From contig NC_008786.1 in the NCBI RefSeq assembly GCF_000015565.1, positions 4,328,501 to 4,392,500 of the forward strand: a stretch of DNA of 64,000 nt, given 5' to 3'. This document shows, piece after piece, positions 1 to 9,126 of this stretch (position 1 is its first letter; the number at the start of each line of letters is the position of its first letter). The position numbers and the translations under genes are program-made. The notes under the pieces are model-generated. The model worked only from the letters and a program-made list of their open reading frames with translations, was not told where the DNA came from and did not search any database. Origin of the DNA: Verminephrobacter eiseniae EF01-2 (GTDB lineage Bacteria > Pseudomonadota > Gammaproteobacteria > Burkholderiales > Burkholderiaceae_C).

Positions 1-1
1 G

Positions 2-412
2 GCGCGTTCGGCCAGTTTCATCATGGCTTTCAGCAAAATCGGGCTGCTGCCCGATACCGGCGGAACCTGGCTGCTGCCGCGCCTGGTGGGGCGCGCGCAG
101 GCTCTGGGGCTGGCCTTGCTGGGCGACAAACTGCCTGCGCCCGAGGCCGAGCGTCGCGGCCTGATCTGGCGCTGCGTGGACGACGCCAGTTTGCCGGACG
201 AGGCGCTGGCCCTGGCGCAGCGCCTGGCCGCCATGCCCGTCAAGGCGCTGGTGGCCACGCGCCAGGCCATGGATGCTGCGGCGCAACTGGACTACGGCCA
301 GGCGCTGGCGCAGGAAGCGGCCATGCAGCAAACGCTGGGCGCCGGTGCCGATTACCGCGAAGGCGTCGCGGCCTTCGCCGGCAAGCGCGCCCCTCGTTTC
401 ACCGAGCGTTGA
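2..412 (+). CDS. paaG: PaaG, ring 1,2-epoxyphenylacetyl-CoA isomerase (3' part only)
   Basis: C-terminal part of a crotonase-fold enzyme; the frame is open to the left edge of the window, so the true start lies outside. PaaG converts ring-1,2-epoxyphenylacetyl-CoA into the seven-membered oxepin-CoA in the cytoplasm. The visible protein has the crotonase stretch GLLPDTGGTWLLPRLVGRA followed by LGLALLGDKL. Its end (DYREGVAAFAGKRAPRFTE) closely resembles PaaG family C-termini (DYREGVSAFLAKRSPQF in E. coli, from memory). It is followed 7 bp later by paaI and then paaK and paaABCDE, which supports PaaG rather than a generic enoyl-CoA hydratase such as PaaF. Only about 136 residues are seen, so the N-terminal half and its CoA-binding residues cannot be checked. 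Confidence 0.88.
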   Translation, partial: ARSASFIMAFSKIGLLPDTGGTWLLPRLVGRAQALGLALLGDKLPAPEAERRGLIWRCVDDASLPDEALALAQRLAAMPVKALVATRQAMDAAAQLDYGQALAQEAAMQQTLGAGADYREGVAAFAGKRAPRFTER

Positions 413-419
413 GCAGACC

Positions 420-878
420 ATGCCTTGCTCCACCGACAGACCCAACCCCCAGGCCGTGGCCGACCATGTGCGCAGCGGCATGCTGGCCAAGGACCGCGCC
501 ACCCGGGGCCTGGGCATCCGCGTCACGGCCATGGGGCCGGGGCAGGCCACGCTGGAGATGGTGGTGCGCGCCGACATGCTCAACGGCTTCGACATCTGCC
601 ACGGCGGCTTCATCACCGTGCTGGCCGATTCGGCGTTTGCCTTCGCTTGCAACTCGCGCAACGTCCTGACCGTGGCCAGCGGCCTGGACATCGATTTTCT
701 GGCGCCCGCGCATGAAGGCGACCATCTGACGGCCGAGGCCACCGAGGTCGCGCTGGGCGGGCGCACCGGCTTGTACGACGTGAGCGTGCGCAATCAGCAC
801 CATCAGGCCATCGCCGTCTTGCGCGGGCGTTCGTACTGCATGCCGGGCCGGCCGACCGTGCCGCTGGACGCCGGCTGA
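420..878 (+). CDS. paaI: PaaI, phenylacetyl-CoA pathway hotdog thioesterase
   Basis: A 152-residue single-domain hotdog-fold acyl-CoA thioesterase. PaaI is thought to release CoA from dead-end or excess intermediates of the phenylacetate pathway, acting in the cytoplasm as a tetramer. The family signature is visible as NGFDICHGGFITVLADSAFAFACN: the HGG and the LADSAFA helix hold the catalytic Asn/Gly and Asp positions. The open frame extends much further upstream inside paaG. The ATG at 420 is chosen because it gives the normal family length (about 140-150 residues) and begins just after the paaG stop. The paaG-paaI-paaK order with short gaps indicates one transcription unit. Confidence 0.9.
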   Translation: MPCSTDRPNPQAVADHVRSGMLAKDRATRGLGIRVTAMGPGQATLEMVVRADMLNGFDICHGGFITVLADSAFAFACNSRNVLTVASGLDIDFLAPAHEGDHLTAEATEVALGGRTGLYDVSVRNQHHQAIAVLRGRSYCMPGRPTVPLDAG

Positions 879-928
879 TGGCTGACGGCCGACGAATGAC
901 GATTCGCTGAACGACAGGAGACTGCGCC

Positions 929-2248
929 ATGGCCGTGCGTCAACCCGCTCCCGCTGCCCTGGATCCGATGGAAAGCGCCAGCCGCGACGCCATCGAGGCG
1001 CTGCAATTGCAGCGTCTGCGCTGGACGCTGCAACATGCCTACGACAACGTGGCGCATTACCGCCGCGCGTTTGACGCCCGGGGGGTGCTCCCCGGCGACC
1101 TCAAGCATCTGTCCGATCTGGCCGGGTTTCCGTTCACGGTCAAGCAGGACCTGCGCGACAACTACCCCTTTGGCATGTTCGCCGTGCCGCGCGCGCAGTT
1201 GCTGCGCCTGCACGCCTCGTCGGGCACCACGGGCAAGCCCACGGTGGTGGGCTACACGCGCCAGGACATCGACCACTGGGCCGACCTGGTGGCGCGCTCG
1301 ATCCGCGCCGCCGGCGGGCGCCCGGGCGACCTGGTGCATGTGGCCTACGGCTACGGTCTGTTCACGGGCGGGCTGGGCGCGCATTACGGCGCCGAGCGCG
1401 CCGGCTGCACCGTGGTGCCGATGTCGGGCGGACAGACCGAAAAGCAGGTGCAACTGATCCACGACCTGCAACCCCGCATCATCATGGTCACGCCCTCGTA
1501 CATGCAGATCATCACCGAGGAGTTCCTGCGCCAGGGGCTGGATCCGCGTGCCAGTTCGTTGCAGATCGGCATTTTTGGCGCCGAGCCTTGGACCGAGGCC
1601 ATGCGCCGCGAGATCGAGGCCGGCGCCGGGATCGACGCGCTGGACATCTATGGCCTGTCGGAGGTGATGGGCCCGGGCGTTGCCAGCGAATGCGTCGAGA
1701 GCAAGGACGGCCCCGTGGTCTGGGAAGACCATTTCTACCCCGAGATCATCGACCCCGACAGCGGCCAAGTGCTGCCCGACGGCCAGCCAGGCGAGCTGGT
1801 GCTCACCTCGCTGAGCAAGCAGGCGTTGCCGATGATCCGCTACCGCACGCGCGATCTGACGCGGCTGCTGCCGCCGACATCGCGGTCGATGCGGCGCATC
1901 GGCAAGATCGTCGGCCGCTCGGACGACATGCTGATCATCCGTGGCGTGAACCTGTTTCCCACGCAGATCGAAGAGATCGTGCTGCACAGCGGCAGGCTGT
2001 CGGGGCACTACCAGATTCTGGTGACGCGCGCTGGCCATCTGGACCAGGTGACCGTGCGCTGCGAGTTGCAGCCGGGCCTGTCTGCGGACCTGCCTGCCGG
2101 CGAGCGCCAGGCGCTGGCCGATGCGGTGCAGCAGCGCATCAAAACCCTGGTGGGCATCAGTTGCCAGGTGCAGGTGCTGGCTGCCAACGCCATCGAGCGC
2201 ACGCTGGTGGGCAAGGCCCGGCGCGTCATCGACCAGCGCCCGCGTTGA
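929..2248 (+). CDS. paaK: PaaK, phenylacetate-CoA ligase
   Basis: A 439-residue ANL-superfamily enzyme that activates phenylacetate with ATP and CoA to phenylacetyl-CoA, the entry step of the pathway. The ATP/AMP-binding loop is [13 protein letters not shown] near residues 93-105. An adenylate-binding [11 protein letters not shown] follows near residue 240, and [10 protein letters not shown] and the hinge [11 protein letters not shown] mark the C-terminal domain. Length matches the PaaK family (about 430-440). A purine-rich GACAGGAG stretch lies about 8 nt before the ATG. It sits between paaI and paaA with short gaps, as expected for a paa operon. Confidence 0.95.
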   Translation: MAVRQPAPAALDPMESASRDAIEALQLQRLRWTLQHAYDNVAHYRRAFDARGVLPGDLKHLSDLAGFPFTVKQDLRDNYPFGMFAVPRAQLLRLHASSGTTGKPTVVGYTRQDIDHWADLVARSIRAAGGRPGDLVHVAYGYGLFTGGLGAHYGAERAGCTVVPMSGGQTEKQVQLIHDLQPRIIMVTPSYMQIITEEFLRQGLDPRASSLQIGIFGAEPWTEAMRREIEAGAGIDALDIYGLSEVMGPGVASECVESKDGPVVWEDHFYPEIIDPDSGQVLPDGQPGELVLTSLSKQALPMIRYRTRDLTRLLPPTSRSMRRIGKIVGRSDDMLIIRGVNLFPTQIEEIVLHSGRLSGHYQILVTRAGHLDQVTVRCELQPGLSADLPAGERQALADAVQQRIKTLVGISCQVQVLAANAIERTLVGKARRVIDQRPR

Positions 2249-2279
2249 TGGATCGATGCCCGATACGAAAGGCTCTCCG

Positions 2280-3290
2280 ATGTACACCCAAGCGATGGAC
2301 CTGATGGATCAGATGGCGCCGGGCGATGCCGGCGACGCCCGGCAGATGCAGCGCCAGGAGCAGTTCGAGGCGCGCATCGCTGCCGGCGAGTTCATCGAGG
2401 CCAAGGACTGGATGCCCGAGCATTACCGCCAGACCCTGCTGCGCCAGATCAGCCAGCATGCGCACTCGGAAATCGTGGGCATGCTGCCCGAGGGCAACTG
2501 GATCACGCGCGCGCCCACGCTCAAGCGCAAGGCCATCTTGCTGGCCAAGGTGCAGGACGAGGGCGGGCATGGCCTGTACCTGTATGCGGCGGCCGAGACC
2601 CTGGGCAGTTCGCGCGCGCAGATGCTGGCCGCGCTGCACAGCGGCCGCGCCAAGTACAGCTCGATCTTCAACTACCCGACGCTGACCTGGGCCGACATGG
2701 GCACCATTGGCTGGCTGGTGGACGGCGCGGCGATCATGAACCAGGTGCCGCTGTGCCGCTGCTCATACGCGCCGTATGCGCGCGCCATGGTGCGCATCTG
2801 CCGCGAAGAGAGCTTTCACCAGCGCCAGGGCTACGACGCGCTGCTGACCATGATGCGCCAGGGCAGCGACGCGCAGCGCGCGATGGTGCAGGACGCCGTC
2901 GAGCGCTGGTGGTGGCCGTCGCTGATGATGTTCGGCCCGCCGGACGAGCAGTCGCCCCATTCCGCGCAATCGATGCGCTGGGGCATCAAGCGCGTCTCCA
3001 ACGACCGCCTGCGCCAGCAGTTCATCGACGCCACGGTGGCGCAGGCCCGGGTGCTGGGCGTCACGCTGCCCGACCCCGACCTGCGCTGGAATCCGCAGCG
3101 CCAGCAGCATGACCACGGCGCGATCGACTGGAGCGAGTTCTGGCGCGTGATCTCCGGCGATGGCCCCTGCAACCAGGAGCGCCTGGGCGCGCGCGTCCAG
3201 GCCTGGGACGACGGCGCCTGGGTGCGCGCAGCCGCCCTGGCCCATGCCGCCAAACATTCCCCGGCACCAGCCCAACGGGAGACACCATGA
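2280..3290 (+). CDS. paaA: PaaA, phenylacetyl-CoA 1,2-epoxidase catalytic diiron subunit
   Basis: The 336-residue oxygenase subunit of the multicomponent epoxidase PaaABCE, which adds one oxygen atom across C1-C2 of phenylacetyl-CoA. It is a ferritin-like four-helix bundle. Diiron ligand candidates are visible in two E-x-x-H type clusters: [12 protein letters not shown] near residues 88-99 and [12 protein letters not shown] near residues 170-181. The N-terminal [22 protein letters not shown] is typical of PaaA. The reading frame is open far upstream, but the ATG at 2280 gives the family length and leaves a 31-bp gap from paaK. The gene ends in an ATGA overlap with paaB, indicating translational coupling. 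Confidence 0.95.
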   Translation: MYTQAMDLMDQMAPGDAGDARQMQRQEQFEARIAAGEFIEAKDWMPEHYRQTLLRQISQHAHSEIVGMLPEGNWITRAPTLKRKAILLAKVQDEGGHGLYLYAAAETLGSSRAQMLAALHSGRAKYSSIFNYPTLTWADMGTIGWLVDGAAIMNQVPLCRCSYAPYARAMVRICREESFHQRQGYDALLTMMRQGSDAQRAMVQDAVERWWWPSLMMFGPPDEQSPHSAQSMRWGIKRVSNDRLRQQFIDATVAQARVLGVTLPDPDLRWNPQRQQHDHGAIDWSEFWRVISGDGPCNQERLGARVQAWDDGAWVRAAALAHAAKHSPAPAQRETP

Positions 3291-3709
3291 CCCCCCCTGC
3301 CCCATCTGCCGCCCCTGCCGCCCCTGCCCCCTCTGCCGCCGGCCCCGCAGCCGACCCTGCCACGGCCGCCGGATCTGCCGAAGTCATCGACTCTGCCGCG
3401 ATCGGCGAATCCGCTGACATCATCGACTCTGCCGATTGGCCCTTGTGGGAAGTGTTCGTGCGCAGCAAGGCCGGGCTGGAACACCGGCATTGCGGCAGCC
3501 TGCACGCGAGCGACGCGCGCATGGCGCTACAGCACGCGCGCGATGTCTACACCCGGCGCCAGGAGGGTTGCAGCGTCTGGGTGGTGCGCTCCGGGCAGAT
3601 CGTGGCCAGCGACCCCGACGACAAGGCCATGTACTTCGACCCGGCCCGCGACAAGGTCTACCGCCACCCCAGTTTCTACCGGCTGCCGGACGCGGTCGAG
3701 CACATGTGA
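3287..3709 (+). CDS. paaB: PaaB, phenylacetyl-CoA 1,2-epoxidase subunit with an extra Ala/Pro/Ser-rich N-terminus
   Basis: Small structural subunit of the PaaABCE epoxidase. The conserved part begins near residue 49 with [20 protein letters not shown] and runs to the C-terminal [18 protein letters not shown], matching the roughly 95-residue family. The preceding 48 residues are extra: an Ala/Pro/Ser-rich run followed by two related blocks, [14 protein letters not shown] and IIDSAD. The start is fixed by the ATGA overlap with the paaA stop; no other start lies close to the conserved part in frame. The extension is encoded by a pyrimidine-rich, repeat-like stretch (3290-3360), so it may have grown by replication slippage. 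Function of the core is well supported; the role of the extension, if any, is unknown. Confidence 0.92.
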   Translation: MTPPAPSAAPAAPAPSAAGPAADPATAAGSAEVIDSAAIGESADIIDSADWPLWEVFVRSKAGLEHRHCGSLHASDARMALQHARDVYTRRQEGCSVWVVRSGQIVASDPDDKAMYFDPARDKVYRHPSFYRLPDAVEHM

Positions 3710-3725
3710 GATGACCGAGGGCAAC

Positions 3726-4502
3726 ATGCAAACGCCGAGCATCCAATTGCGCCGGGACCCCGCCGTGCAGTACCTGCTGCGCCTGGGCGATACCTGCCTG
3801 ATCCTGGGCCAGCGCCTGGCCTCATGGTGCGGCCACGGGCCGGTGCTGGAAGAAGACATTGCGCTGGCCAATATCGCGCTGGACCTGGTGGGCCAGGCGC
3901 GCGCGCTGCTGACCCGGGCCGGCCAGGTGGAGGGCTGCGGCCACGACGAAGACCAACTGGCCTTTCTGCGCGAAGAGCGCGACTACTTCAATGTGACCCT
4001 GGTGGAACTGCCGCGCGGCGACTTCGCCTTCACGATGGTGCGCAATGCCATCGTGGCCACCTTGCTGAAACTGCTCTGGGAACGGCTGCTCGGCTCCAGC
4101 GACACCGAGTTGGCCGCCATCGCCGGCAAGGCCGTCAAGGAAGCCCGCTACCACCAGCAGCATGCCGCCGACTGGGTGGTGCGGCTCGGCGACGGAACGC
4201 CCGAGTCGCGCCGCCGCACCGAGGCGGCGCTGACCGCGCTGTGGCGCTACACGCCCGAACTGTTCGTTGCCGACGCGGTGGAAGAGGCTGCCTGCGCCGC
4301 CGGTCTGGGCCCGCGCTGGGCCGAGTTGCAACCGGCCTGGCAGGCCGAGATGGCGCAGATACTGGCGGCCGCCGGCCTGTCCTGCCCGAAGGAAACCGCT
4401 TTTCGCAGCACCGGCAAACAAGGGGTGCACAGCGAGCACATGGGTTTCATCCTGACCGACATGCAGTACCTGCAACGCGCCTATCCCGGAGGCCAGTGGT
4501 GA
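3726..4502 (+). CDS. paaC: PaaC, phenylacetyl-CoA 1,2-epoxidase structural subunit
   Basis: A 258-residue ferritin-like subunit that pairs with PaaA in the epoxidase but does not carry the catalytic metal site. Family features visible are YLLRLGDTCLILGQRLASWCGHGPVLEEDIALANIALDLVGQAR and the C-terminal GKQGVHSEHMGFILTDMQYLQR. The frame opens well upstream inside paaB. The ATG at 3726 is preceded at good spacing by GAGG (in CCGAGGGCAAC); an alternative ATG at 3711 would add five residues. The stop overlaps the paaD start (TGATG), which indicates coupled translation. Confidence 0.94.
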   Translation: MQTPSIQLRRDPAVQYLLRLGDTCLILGQRLASWCGHGPVLEEDIALANIALDLVGQARALLTRAGQVEGCGHDEDQLAFLREERDYFNVTLVELPRGDFAFTMVRNAIVATLLKLLWERLLGSSDTELAAIAGKAVKEARYHQQHAADWVVRLGDGTPESRRRTEAALTALWRYTPELFVADAVEEAACAAGLGPRWAELQPAWQAEMAQILAAAGLSCPKETAFRSTGKQGVHSEHMGFILTDMQYLQRAYPGGQW

Positions 4503-5005
4503 TGGACGCGCCCGCGCGGCTGCAGCGCGCCTGGGAGGTGCTCGACAGCGTGCCCGACCCCGAACTGCCCGCCGTCTCCCTGTGCGACCTGGGCATCGTG
4601 CGCGACGTGCGGCTGGCCGGCGCTGCGTTGCAACTGCTGCTCACCCCCACCTACAGCGGCTGCCCCGCCACCGAGGTCATCGCGCACGATGTGCTGGCCG
4701 CGATCGACGCGGCGGGTCTGGGCCCGGCCCAGGTCCAGTGGCAGCGCGCCCCGGCCTGGAGCACCGACTGGATCACCGAGCGGGGCCTGGCCCGGCTGCA
4801 CGCCCATGGCATCGCGCCCCCGGGCGCGGTGGCGGCGGGCAACGCGGTGTCGCTGCACTTCATGCCGCGTGCCGCGGCACTAGCCTGTCCGCGCTGCGGC
4901 AGCCGGCAAACGCAGTGCCTGTCCGCCTTCGGCGCCACGGCCTGCAAGGCGCTGTACCGGTGCCTGGACTGCCGCGAGCCCTTCGAGCATTTCAAGCCCT
5001 TGTAA
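4502..5005 (+). CDS. paaD: PaaD, epoxidase maturation factor (MIP18/DUF59 family)
   Basis: A 167-residue protein, called PaaD or PaaJ depending on nomenclature, needed for a functional epoxidase and thought to assist Fe-S assembly in the complex. The N-terminal DUF59/MIP18 domain contains DSVPDPELPAVSLCDLGIVRDV and TPTYSGCPATEVI. The C-terminus carries a CPRCGS ... CLDC four-cysteine motif typical of PaaD proteins, followed by REPFEHFKPL. It starts in the TGATG overlap with paaC and is followed 23 bp later by paaE. In a different reading frame the coding stretch is open for a long distance; only this frame gives the conserved domains. Confidence 0.93.
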   Translation: MDAPARLQRAWEVLDSVPDPELPAVSLCDLGIVRDVRLAGAALQLLLTPTYSGCPATEVIAHDVLAAIDAAGLGPAQVQWQRAPAWSTDWITERGLARLHAHGIAPPGAVAAGNAVSLHFMPRAAALACPRCGSRQTQCLSAFGATACKALYRCLDCREPFEHFKPL

Positions 5006-5028
5006 AGCGCCCTTTTTTCGTCACCGAC

Positions 5029-6114
5029 ATGAGCCCCATCTTCCACCCCCTGCGCGTGCGCTCCATCGAGCCTGACACGGCCGAAGCCGTCATCGTCGCC
5101 TTCGATGTGCCGCCGGATCTGCACCAGGTGTTCGGGTTCACCCAGGGCCAGCACCTGACGCTGCGCGCCGACATCGACGGCCAGGACCTGCGCCGCGCCT
5201 ACTCCATCTGCGCCGGCATCGACGATGGCCAACTGCGCGTGGGCGTGCGCAAGGTCGCCGGTGGCCGGTTCTCCCACTGGCTCCATACCCGGCTGCGGGT
5301 CGGTGATACCTTGCAGGTGATGGCGCCGCAGGGCCGCTTCTTCGTGCCGCTGCAGCCCGCCGCGCAGCGCCACTACCTGGGCATCGCGGGGGGCAGCGGC
5401 ATCACGCCCATCCTGTCGCTCATGAAGACGGCGCTGGCGCGCGAGCCGCGCAGCCGCTTTACGCTGATCTACGGCAACCGCAGCCTGCAGTCCACCATGT
5501 TCAGGGAAGAACTGCAGGACCTGAAGAACCGCTACCTGGCGCGCCTGGCGCTGCACCATGTGTTCTCGGCCGAACAGACCGATCTGCCGCTGAACATGGG
5601 CCGGATCGACCACGGCAAGATCACGGCCTTCCTGGATGCGCTGCTGCCCGTGCGCCGCATCGATGTGGCCTTCATCTGCGGCCCCTTCCAGATGAACGAC
5701 CAGGTGCAGGCCGCGCTACTGGCCGCCGGCCTGCCGGCCGAGCGCATCCATGTCGAGCGCTTTGGTCTGGCGCTGCCCGCCGGCGCTCAGGCCGATGCCG
5801 TCATGCACCAGGCGCTGGCGGGCGACGCGCACAGCGCGCGCATCACCATCGTGCGCGACGGCCTGCGGCGCGAGTTCCGCTTCACCCGGGAGCAGGCCAG
5901 CATTCTGGATGCGGCCTCGGCGGCCGGGCTGGAATTGCCGTTTGCCTGCACCTCGGGCGTGTGCGGAACCTGTCGCGCCCGATGCCTGCAAGGCCGGGTG
6001 CGCATGGAGCGCAATTTCGCGCTCGACCAGGCCGATCTGGACGCCGGCTTCGTGCTCAGTTGCCAATGCCGGCCGCTGACGGACAGCGTCGTGCTGTCGT
6101 TCGACGAGCGCTGA
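5029..6114 (+). CDS. paaE: PaaE, phenylacetyl-CoA epoxidase reductase
   Basis: A 361-residue NAD(P)H-dependent oxidoreductase that passes electrons to the diiron centre of PaaA. Domain order is FAD-binding (RAYSIC near residues 57-62), NAD-binding (GIAGGSGITPILS near 124-136) and a C-terminal plant-type [2Fe-2S] ferredoxin domain with CTSGVCGTC and the distal CQC near the end. Length agrees with the family. The frame runs back through paaD, so the ATG at 5029 was chosen because MSPIFHPLRVRSIEPDT matches the normal N-terminus and lies just after paaD. Last gene of the paaABCDE set. Confidence 0.94.
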   Translation: MSPIFHPLRVRSIEPDTAEAVIVAFDVPPDLHQVFGFTQGQHLTLRADIDGQDLRRAYSICAGIDDGQLRVGVRKVAGGRFSHWLHTRLRVGDTLQVMAPQGRFFVPLQPAAQRHYLGIAGGSGITPILSLMKTALAREPRSRFTLIYGNRSLQSTMFREELQDLKNRYLARLALHHVFSAEQTDLPLNMGRIDHGKITAFLDALLPVRRIDVAFICGPFQMNDQVQAALLAAGLPAERIHVERFGLALPAGAQADAVMHQALAGDAHSARITIVRDGLRREFRFTREQASILDAASAAGLELPFACTSGVCGTCRARCLQGRVRMERNFALDQADLDAGFVLSCQCRPLTDSVVLSFDER

Positions 6115-6239
6115 TGATGGCCGCCAGCGTGGCGCCCGGCCGTTTCTCCGCACCAAGGCGCGCTGCCTGCATGCCGGCCGCGCCCCGCGATGAGGCAAGA
6201 TGGCGCCCCCGATACTTGGAATGCAAAGGAAAACTGCCT

Positions 6240-6878
6240 GTGGCCCGAGGGCGATCTCCCGGATACGACGAGCAGCGCGACATGATCGCGCGCCATGCGG
6301 CCGCGCTGTTTGCGCAGCGCGGCTACCCTGCGACCTCGATGAATGAGGTGGCCCAGGCCTGCGGCCTGTCCAAACCCACGCTGTACCACTACTTCAGGGA
6401 CAAGTACCACCTGCTGCTGCATATCGCCGACGACCATGTGTCGCGCCTGCAGGCGCTGGTCGACGACATCGGGCAGCGCCAGTTGCCGCCCGAGCCACGG
6501 CTGCGCGCGTTGATCGAGCGCTTCGTGCAGGAATACGCGCAGGCCCGCGATGCCCACCGCGTGCTGACCGAGGACGTGAAGTTTCTCCAGCCCGAAGACA
6601 GCGCGCTGGTGCTGAACAAGGAGCGCGCCGTGGTGGCGGCCTTTGCCAATGCGCTGGCGCAGATGCGCCCCGAGACCGAGGCTGCGGGCCTGACCAAGGC
6701 GCTGACGATGCTGCTGTTCGGGATGATCAACTGGATGTTCACCTGGCTCAGGCCCGATGGTGAACTCAAGCACGAAACCATGGCCCCGATCGTGGCCGAT
6801 CTGTTTTTCGGCGGCGTAGTGGCCGTGCAACTGCCGCCTTCATCCGCAGCCATTTCATCCAAGGAGACAAACCCATGA
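6240..6878 (+). CDS. paaR: PaaR-like TetR-family repressor
   Basis: About 212 residues. The N-terminal helix-turn-helix is typical TetR: QRDMIARHAAALFAQRGYPATSMNEVAQACGLSKPTLYHYF; the remaining helices form the ligand domain. In other betaproteobacteria, PaaR represses the paa genes and is released by phenylacetyl-CoA. The assignment here rests on the HTH and on position directly after paaE. The long open frame has no good start until GTG at 6240, which has an AAAGGA about 8 nt upstream; ATGs at 6114, 6117 and 6171 would add non-conserved sequence. The 125-bp gap after paaE could hold a separate promoter, though no clear operator palindrome was found. The stop overlaps the next gene by 4 bp (ATGA), so the repressor is co-transcribed with the importer genes. 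Confidence 0.82.
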   Translation: MARGRSPGYDEQRDMIARHAAALFAQRGYPATSMNEVAQACGLSKPTLYHYFRDKYHLLLHIADDHVSRLQALVDDIGQRQLPPEPRLRALIERFVQEYAQARDAHRVLTEDVKFLQPEDSALVLNKERAVVAAFANALAQMRPETEAAGLTKALTMLLFGMINWMFTWLRPDGELKHETMAPIVADLFFGGVVAVQLPPSSAAISSKETNP

Positions 6879-8032
6879 AACCACAGCGCTTTTTCCCCTG
6901 CATTGCCTTGGCCCTGGCGGCCGCCCTGGGCTGCGGCCAGACCCTGGCCGACATCCATGTCGGCGTCACGCTGTCGGCCACCGGCCCTGCGGCCTCGCTG
7001 GGCATTCCCGAGAAAAACACGGTGGCGCTGATGCCGCGCAGCATCGCCGGCGAGAAGGTTCACTACATCGTGCTCGACGATGCGTCGGACACCACGACCG
7101 CCGTGAACAATACCCGCAAGCTGATCAGCGAGAGCAAGGTGGACATCATCCTGGGGTCGAGCATCACGCCGAACTCGCTGGCCATGATCGACGTGGTGGC
7201 CGAGGCGCGCACGCCGATGATCTCGATGGCCGCGTCGGCGCGCATCGTCGAGCCCATGGACCCGAAACGCAAATGGGTCTTCAAGACACCGCAAAACGAC
7301 ATCATGATGTCGCTGGCCATCGCCGAGCACATGGCCGACGCGGGCATCAAGACGGTGGCCTTCATCGGCTTTGCCGACGCCTATGGCGAAGGCTGGTACC
7401 AGGAGTTCGGCAAGGTCGCCGCGATCAAAAATCTGCACATCGTGGCCAACGAGCGCTATGTGCGCACCGACACCTCGGTCACGGGCCAGACCCTGAAGAT
7501 CATCCTGGCCAAGCCGGATGCGGTGCTGATCGCCGGCTCGGGCACGCCGGCGGCGCTGCCCCAGAAGGCCCTGCGCGAGCGCGGCTACACCGGCCGGATC
7601 TACCAGACCCACGGCGTGGCCAATGCCGACTTCCTGCGCGTCGGCGGCAAGGACGTGGAAGGCAGCTTTCTGCCCGCCGGCCCGGTGCTGGTGGCCGCGC
7701 AGTTGCCGGCCTCGCACCCGGTAAAGAAGTCTGCCTCGGCTTACGTGGCCGCCTATGAGGCCGTCCATGGCGCGGGCAGCGTCTCCACCTTCGGCGCGCA
7801 CAGTTGGGATGCCGGCGTGCTGCTGGCTGCCGCCGTGCCGGCCGCGCTCGGCAAGGCCCGGCCCGGCAGCGTGGAATTTCGCATGGCCCTGCGCGATGCG
7901 CTGGAGCAACTGCGCGAAGTGCCCGGCGCGCATGGCATCTTCAGCATGTCCGAGACCGACCACCTGGGCCTGGACCAGCGTGCCCGGGTGATGGTCAAGA
8001 TCGAAAACGGCGCCTGGAAATACCAGCCCTGA
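6875..8032 (+). CDS. ABC transporter periplasmic receptor, LivK/branched-chain type
   Basis: A 385-residue secreted substrate-binding protein. A signal peptide is clear ([25 protein letters not shown], cleavage likely after LA-D near residue 25). The mature part is a periplasmic-binding type I fold: [20 protein letters not shown] near the start, then [39 protein letters not shown]. Such receptors in aromatic-acid clusters often bind aromatic acids rather than amino acids. Here it overlaps paaR by 4 bp and is followed by the permease genes, so phenylacetate or a related aromatic acid is the likely substrate (inference). It would deliver the ligand to the LivH-like and LivMG-like proteins. Confidence 0.87.
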   Translation: MKPQRFFPCIALALAAALGCGQTLADIHVGVTLSATGPAASLGIPEKNTVALMPRSIAGEKVHYIVLDDASDTTTAVNNTRKLISESKVDIILGSSITPNSLAMIDVVAEARTPMISMAASARIVEPMDPKRKWVFKTPQNDIMMSLAIAEHMADAGIKTVAFIGFADAYGEGWYQEFGKVAAIKNLHIVANERYVRTDTSVTGQTLKIILAKPDAVLIAGSGTPAALPQKALRERGYTGRIYQTHGVANADFLRVGGKDVEGSFLPAGPVLVAAQLPASHPVKKSASAYVAAYEAVHGAGSVSTFGAHSWDAGVLLAAAVPAALGKARPGSVEFRMALRDALEQLREVPGAHGIFSMSETDHLGLDQRARVMVKIENGAWKYQP

Positions 8033-8043
8033 GCCATCCGGCC

Positions 8044-9126
8044 ATGGATTTGCAGATTGCCCTGCTGTTGGTGCAAGACGGCCTGGTCAATGGCGCCATC
8101 TACGGACTGATGGCGCTGGCCCTGGTGCTGGTTTTTTCCGTGACCCGGGTGATCTTCATCCCCCAGGGCGAGTTCGTGGCCTTTGGCGCGCTGACCATGG
8201 TCATGCTGCAAGGGGGGCGCATTCCGCCCACGCTGTGGCTGCTGCTGGCGCTGGCCGCCGTGGTGCTGGCGGGGGAACTGCTGCGCCGCATCGGCGGCCA
8301 CGCCGTCCACTGGCCGAGCACCCTGCTGTGGTGCGTGGCGTTGCCGCTGCTGGCTTGCGCGCTGGTGTGGCTGCCGGGCCTGCGCCCGGCGCTGGAGTCG
8401 GGCCTGCGCCCGGCAGCGTTGGAACCGGGCCTGCACCCGGTGTCGTTGTACCTGCACGCGCTGACCACGCTGGTGCTGATCGCCCCGCTGGGCCCGCTGC
8501 TGTACCGCCTGGCTTTTCGGCCGCTGGCCGATGCCTCGGTGCTGATGCTGCTCATCGTCGCGGTGGCGCTGCATGGCGTGCTGGTGGGGCTGGGCCTGCT
8601 GTTCTTCGGCGCCGAGGGTGCGCGCACGCCAGCGTTTGTCGAGGCCCGCTGGGAGTTCGGCGGCATGGCCGTTTCGGGCCAGTCGCTGGTGGTGCTGGGC
8701 GTCACGCTGGCGCTGCTGGGGCTGCTGCTGATCCTGGGCCGCTCCATGGTCGGCAAGGCGCTGCGCGCCACGGCCATCAACCGGGTGGGCGCGCGGCTGA
8801 TGGGCATTCCCACCGAGCGCTCGGCAGAGCTGAGCTTTGCGCTGGCGGCGCTGATCGGCGCGGTCTCGGGCCTGCTGATCGCGCCGCTGACCACCGTGTA
8901 CTACGACACCGGTTTCCTGATCGGTCTGAAAGGCTTTGTGGCGGCCATCGTGGGCGCATTGGCCAGCTACCCGCTGGCGCTGGCCGGCGCCCTGCTGGTG
9001 GGCCAACTGGAGGCCTTTGCCTCGTTCTGGGCCAGCGCCTACAAGGAGGTTCTGGTGTTCACGCTGATCGTTCCGGTGCTGTGGTGGCGCTCGCTCGGCA
9101 GCCGCCTGGTGGAGGATGAGGAGTGA
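8044..9126 (+). CDS. ABC transporter permease, LivH type
   Basis: A 360-residue inner-membrane permease. The N-terminal [37 protein letters not shown] is the LivH signature, and the C-terminal region has [35 protein letters not shown]. It is longer than usual LivH (about 300). Extra residues lie around 100-140 and include a short imperfect repeat of [15 protein letters not shown] and GLHPV (DNA about 8374-8450), just before the membrane segment that starts SLYLHAL. The ATG at 8044 is 12 bp after the receptor stop; the stop overlaps the next gene (GTGA). It should pair with the LivM part of the following fusion protein. Confidence 0.87.
   Translation: MDLQIALLLVQDGLVNGAIYGLMALALVLVFSVTRVIFIPQGEFVAFGALTMVMLQGGRIPPTLWLLLALAAVVLAGELLRRIGGHAVHWPSTLLWCVALPLLACALVWLPGLRPALESGLRPAALEPGLHPVSLYLHALTTLVLIAPLGPLLYRLAFRPLADASVLMLLIVAVALHGVLVGLGLLFFGAEGARTPAFVEARWEFGGMAVSGQSLVVLGVTLALLGLLLILGRSMVGKALRATAINRVGARLMGIPTERSAELSFALAALIGAVSGLLIAPLTTVYYDTGFLIGLKGFVAAIVGALASYPLALAGALLVGQLEAFASFWASAYKEVLVFTLIVPVLWWRSLGSRLVEDEE

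Noticed and set aside
3711..3725. ATG 3711 as the paaC start
   Set aside because: Possible, but the ATG at 3726 has the better-placed GAGG; difference is only five residues.
5961..6239. Extended N-terminus for the TetR regulator from upstream ATGs
   Set aside because: The extra residues overlap the paaE end or are not TetR-like; GTG 6240 has a ribosome site and gives family length.
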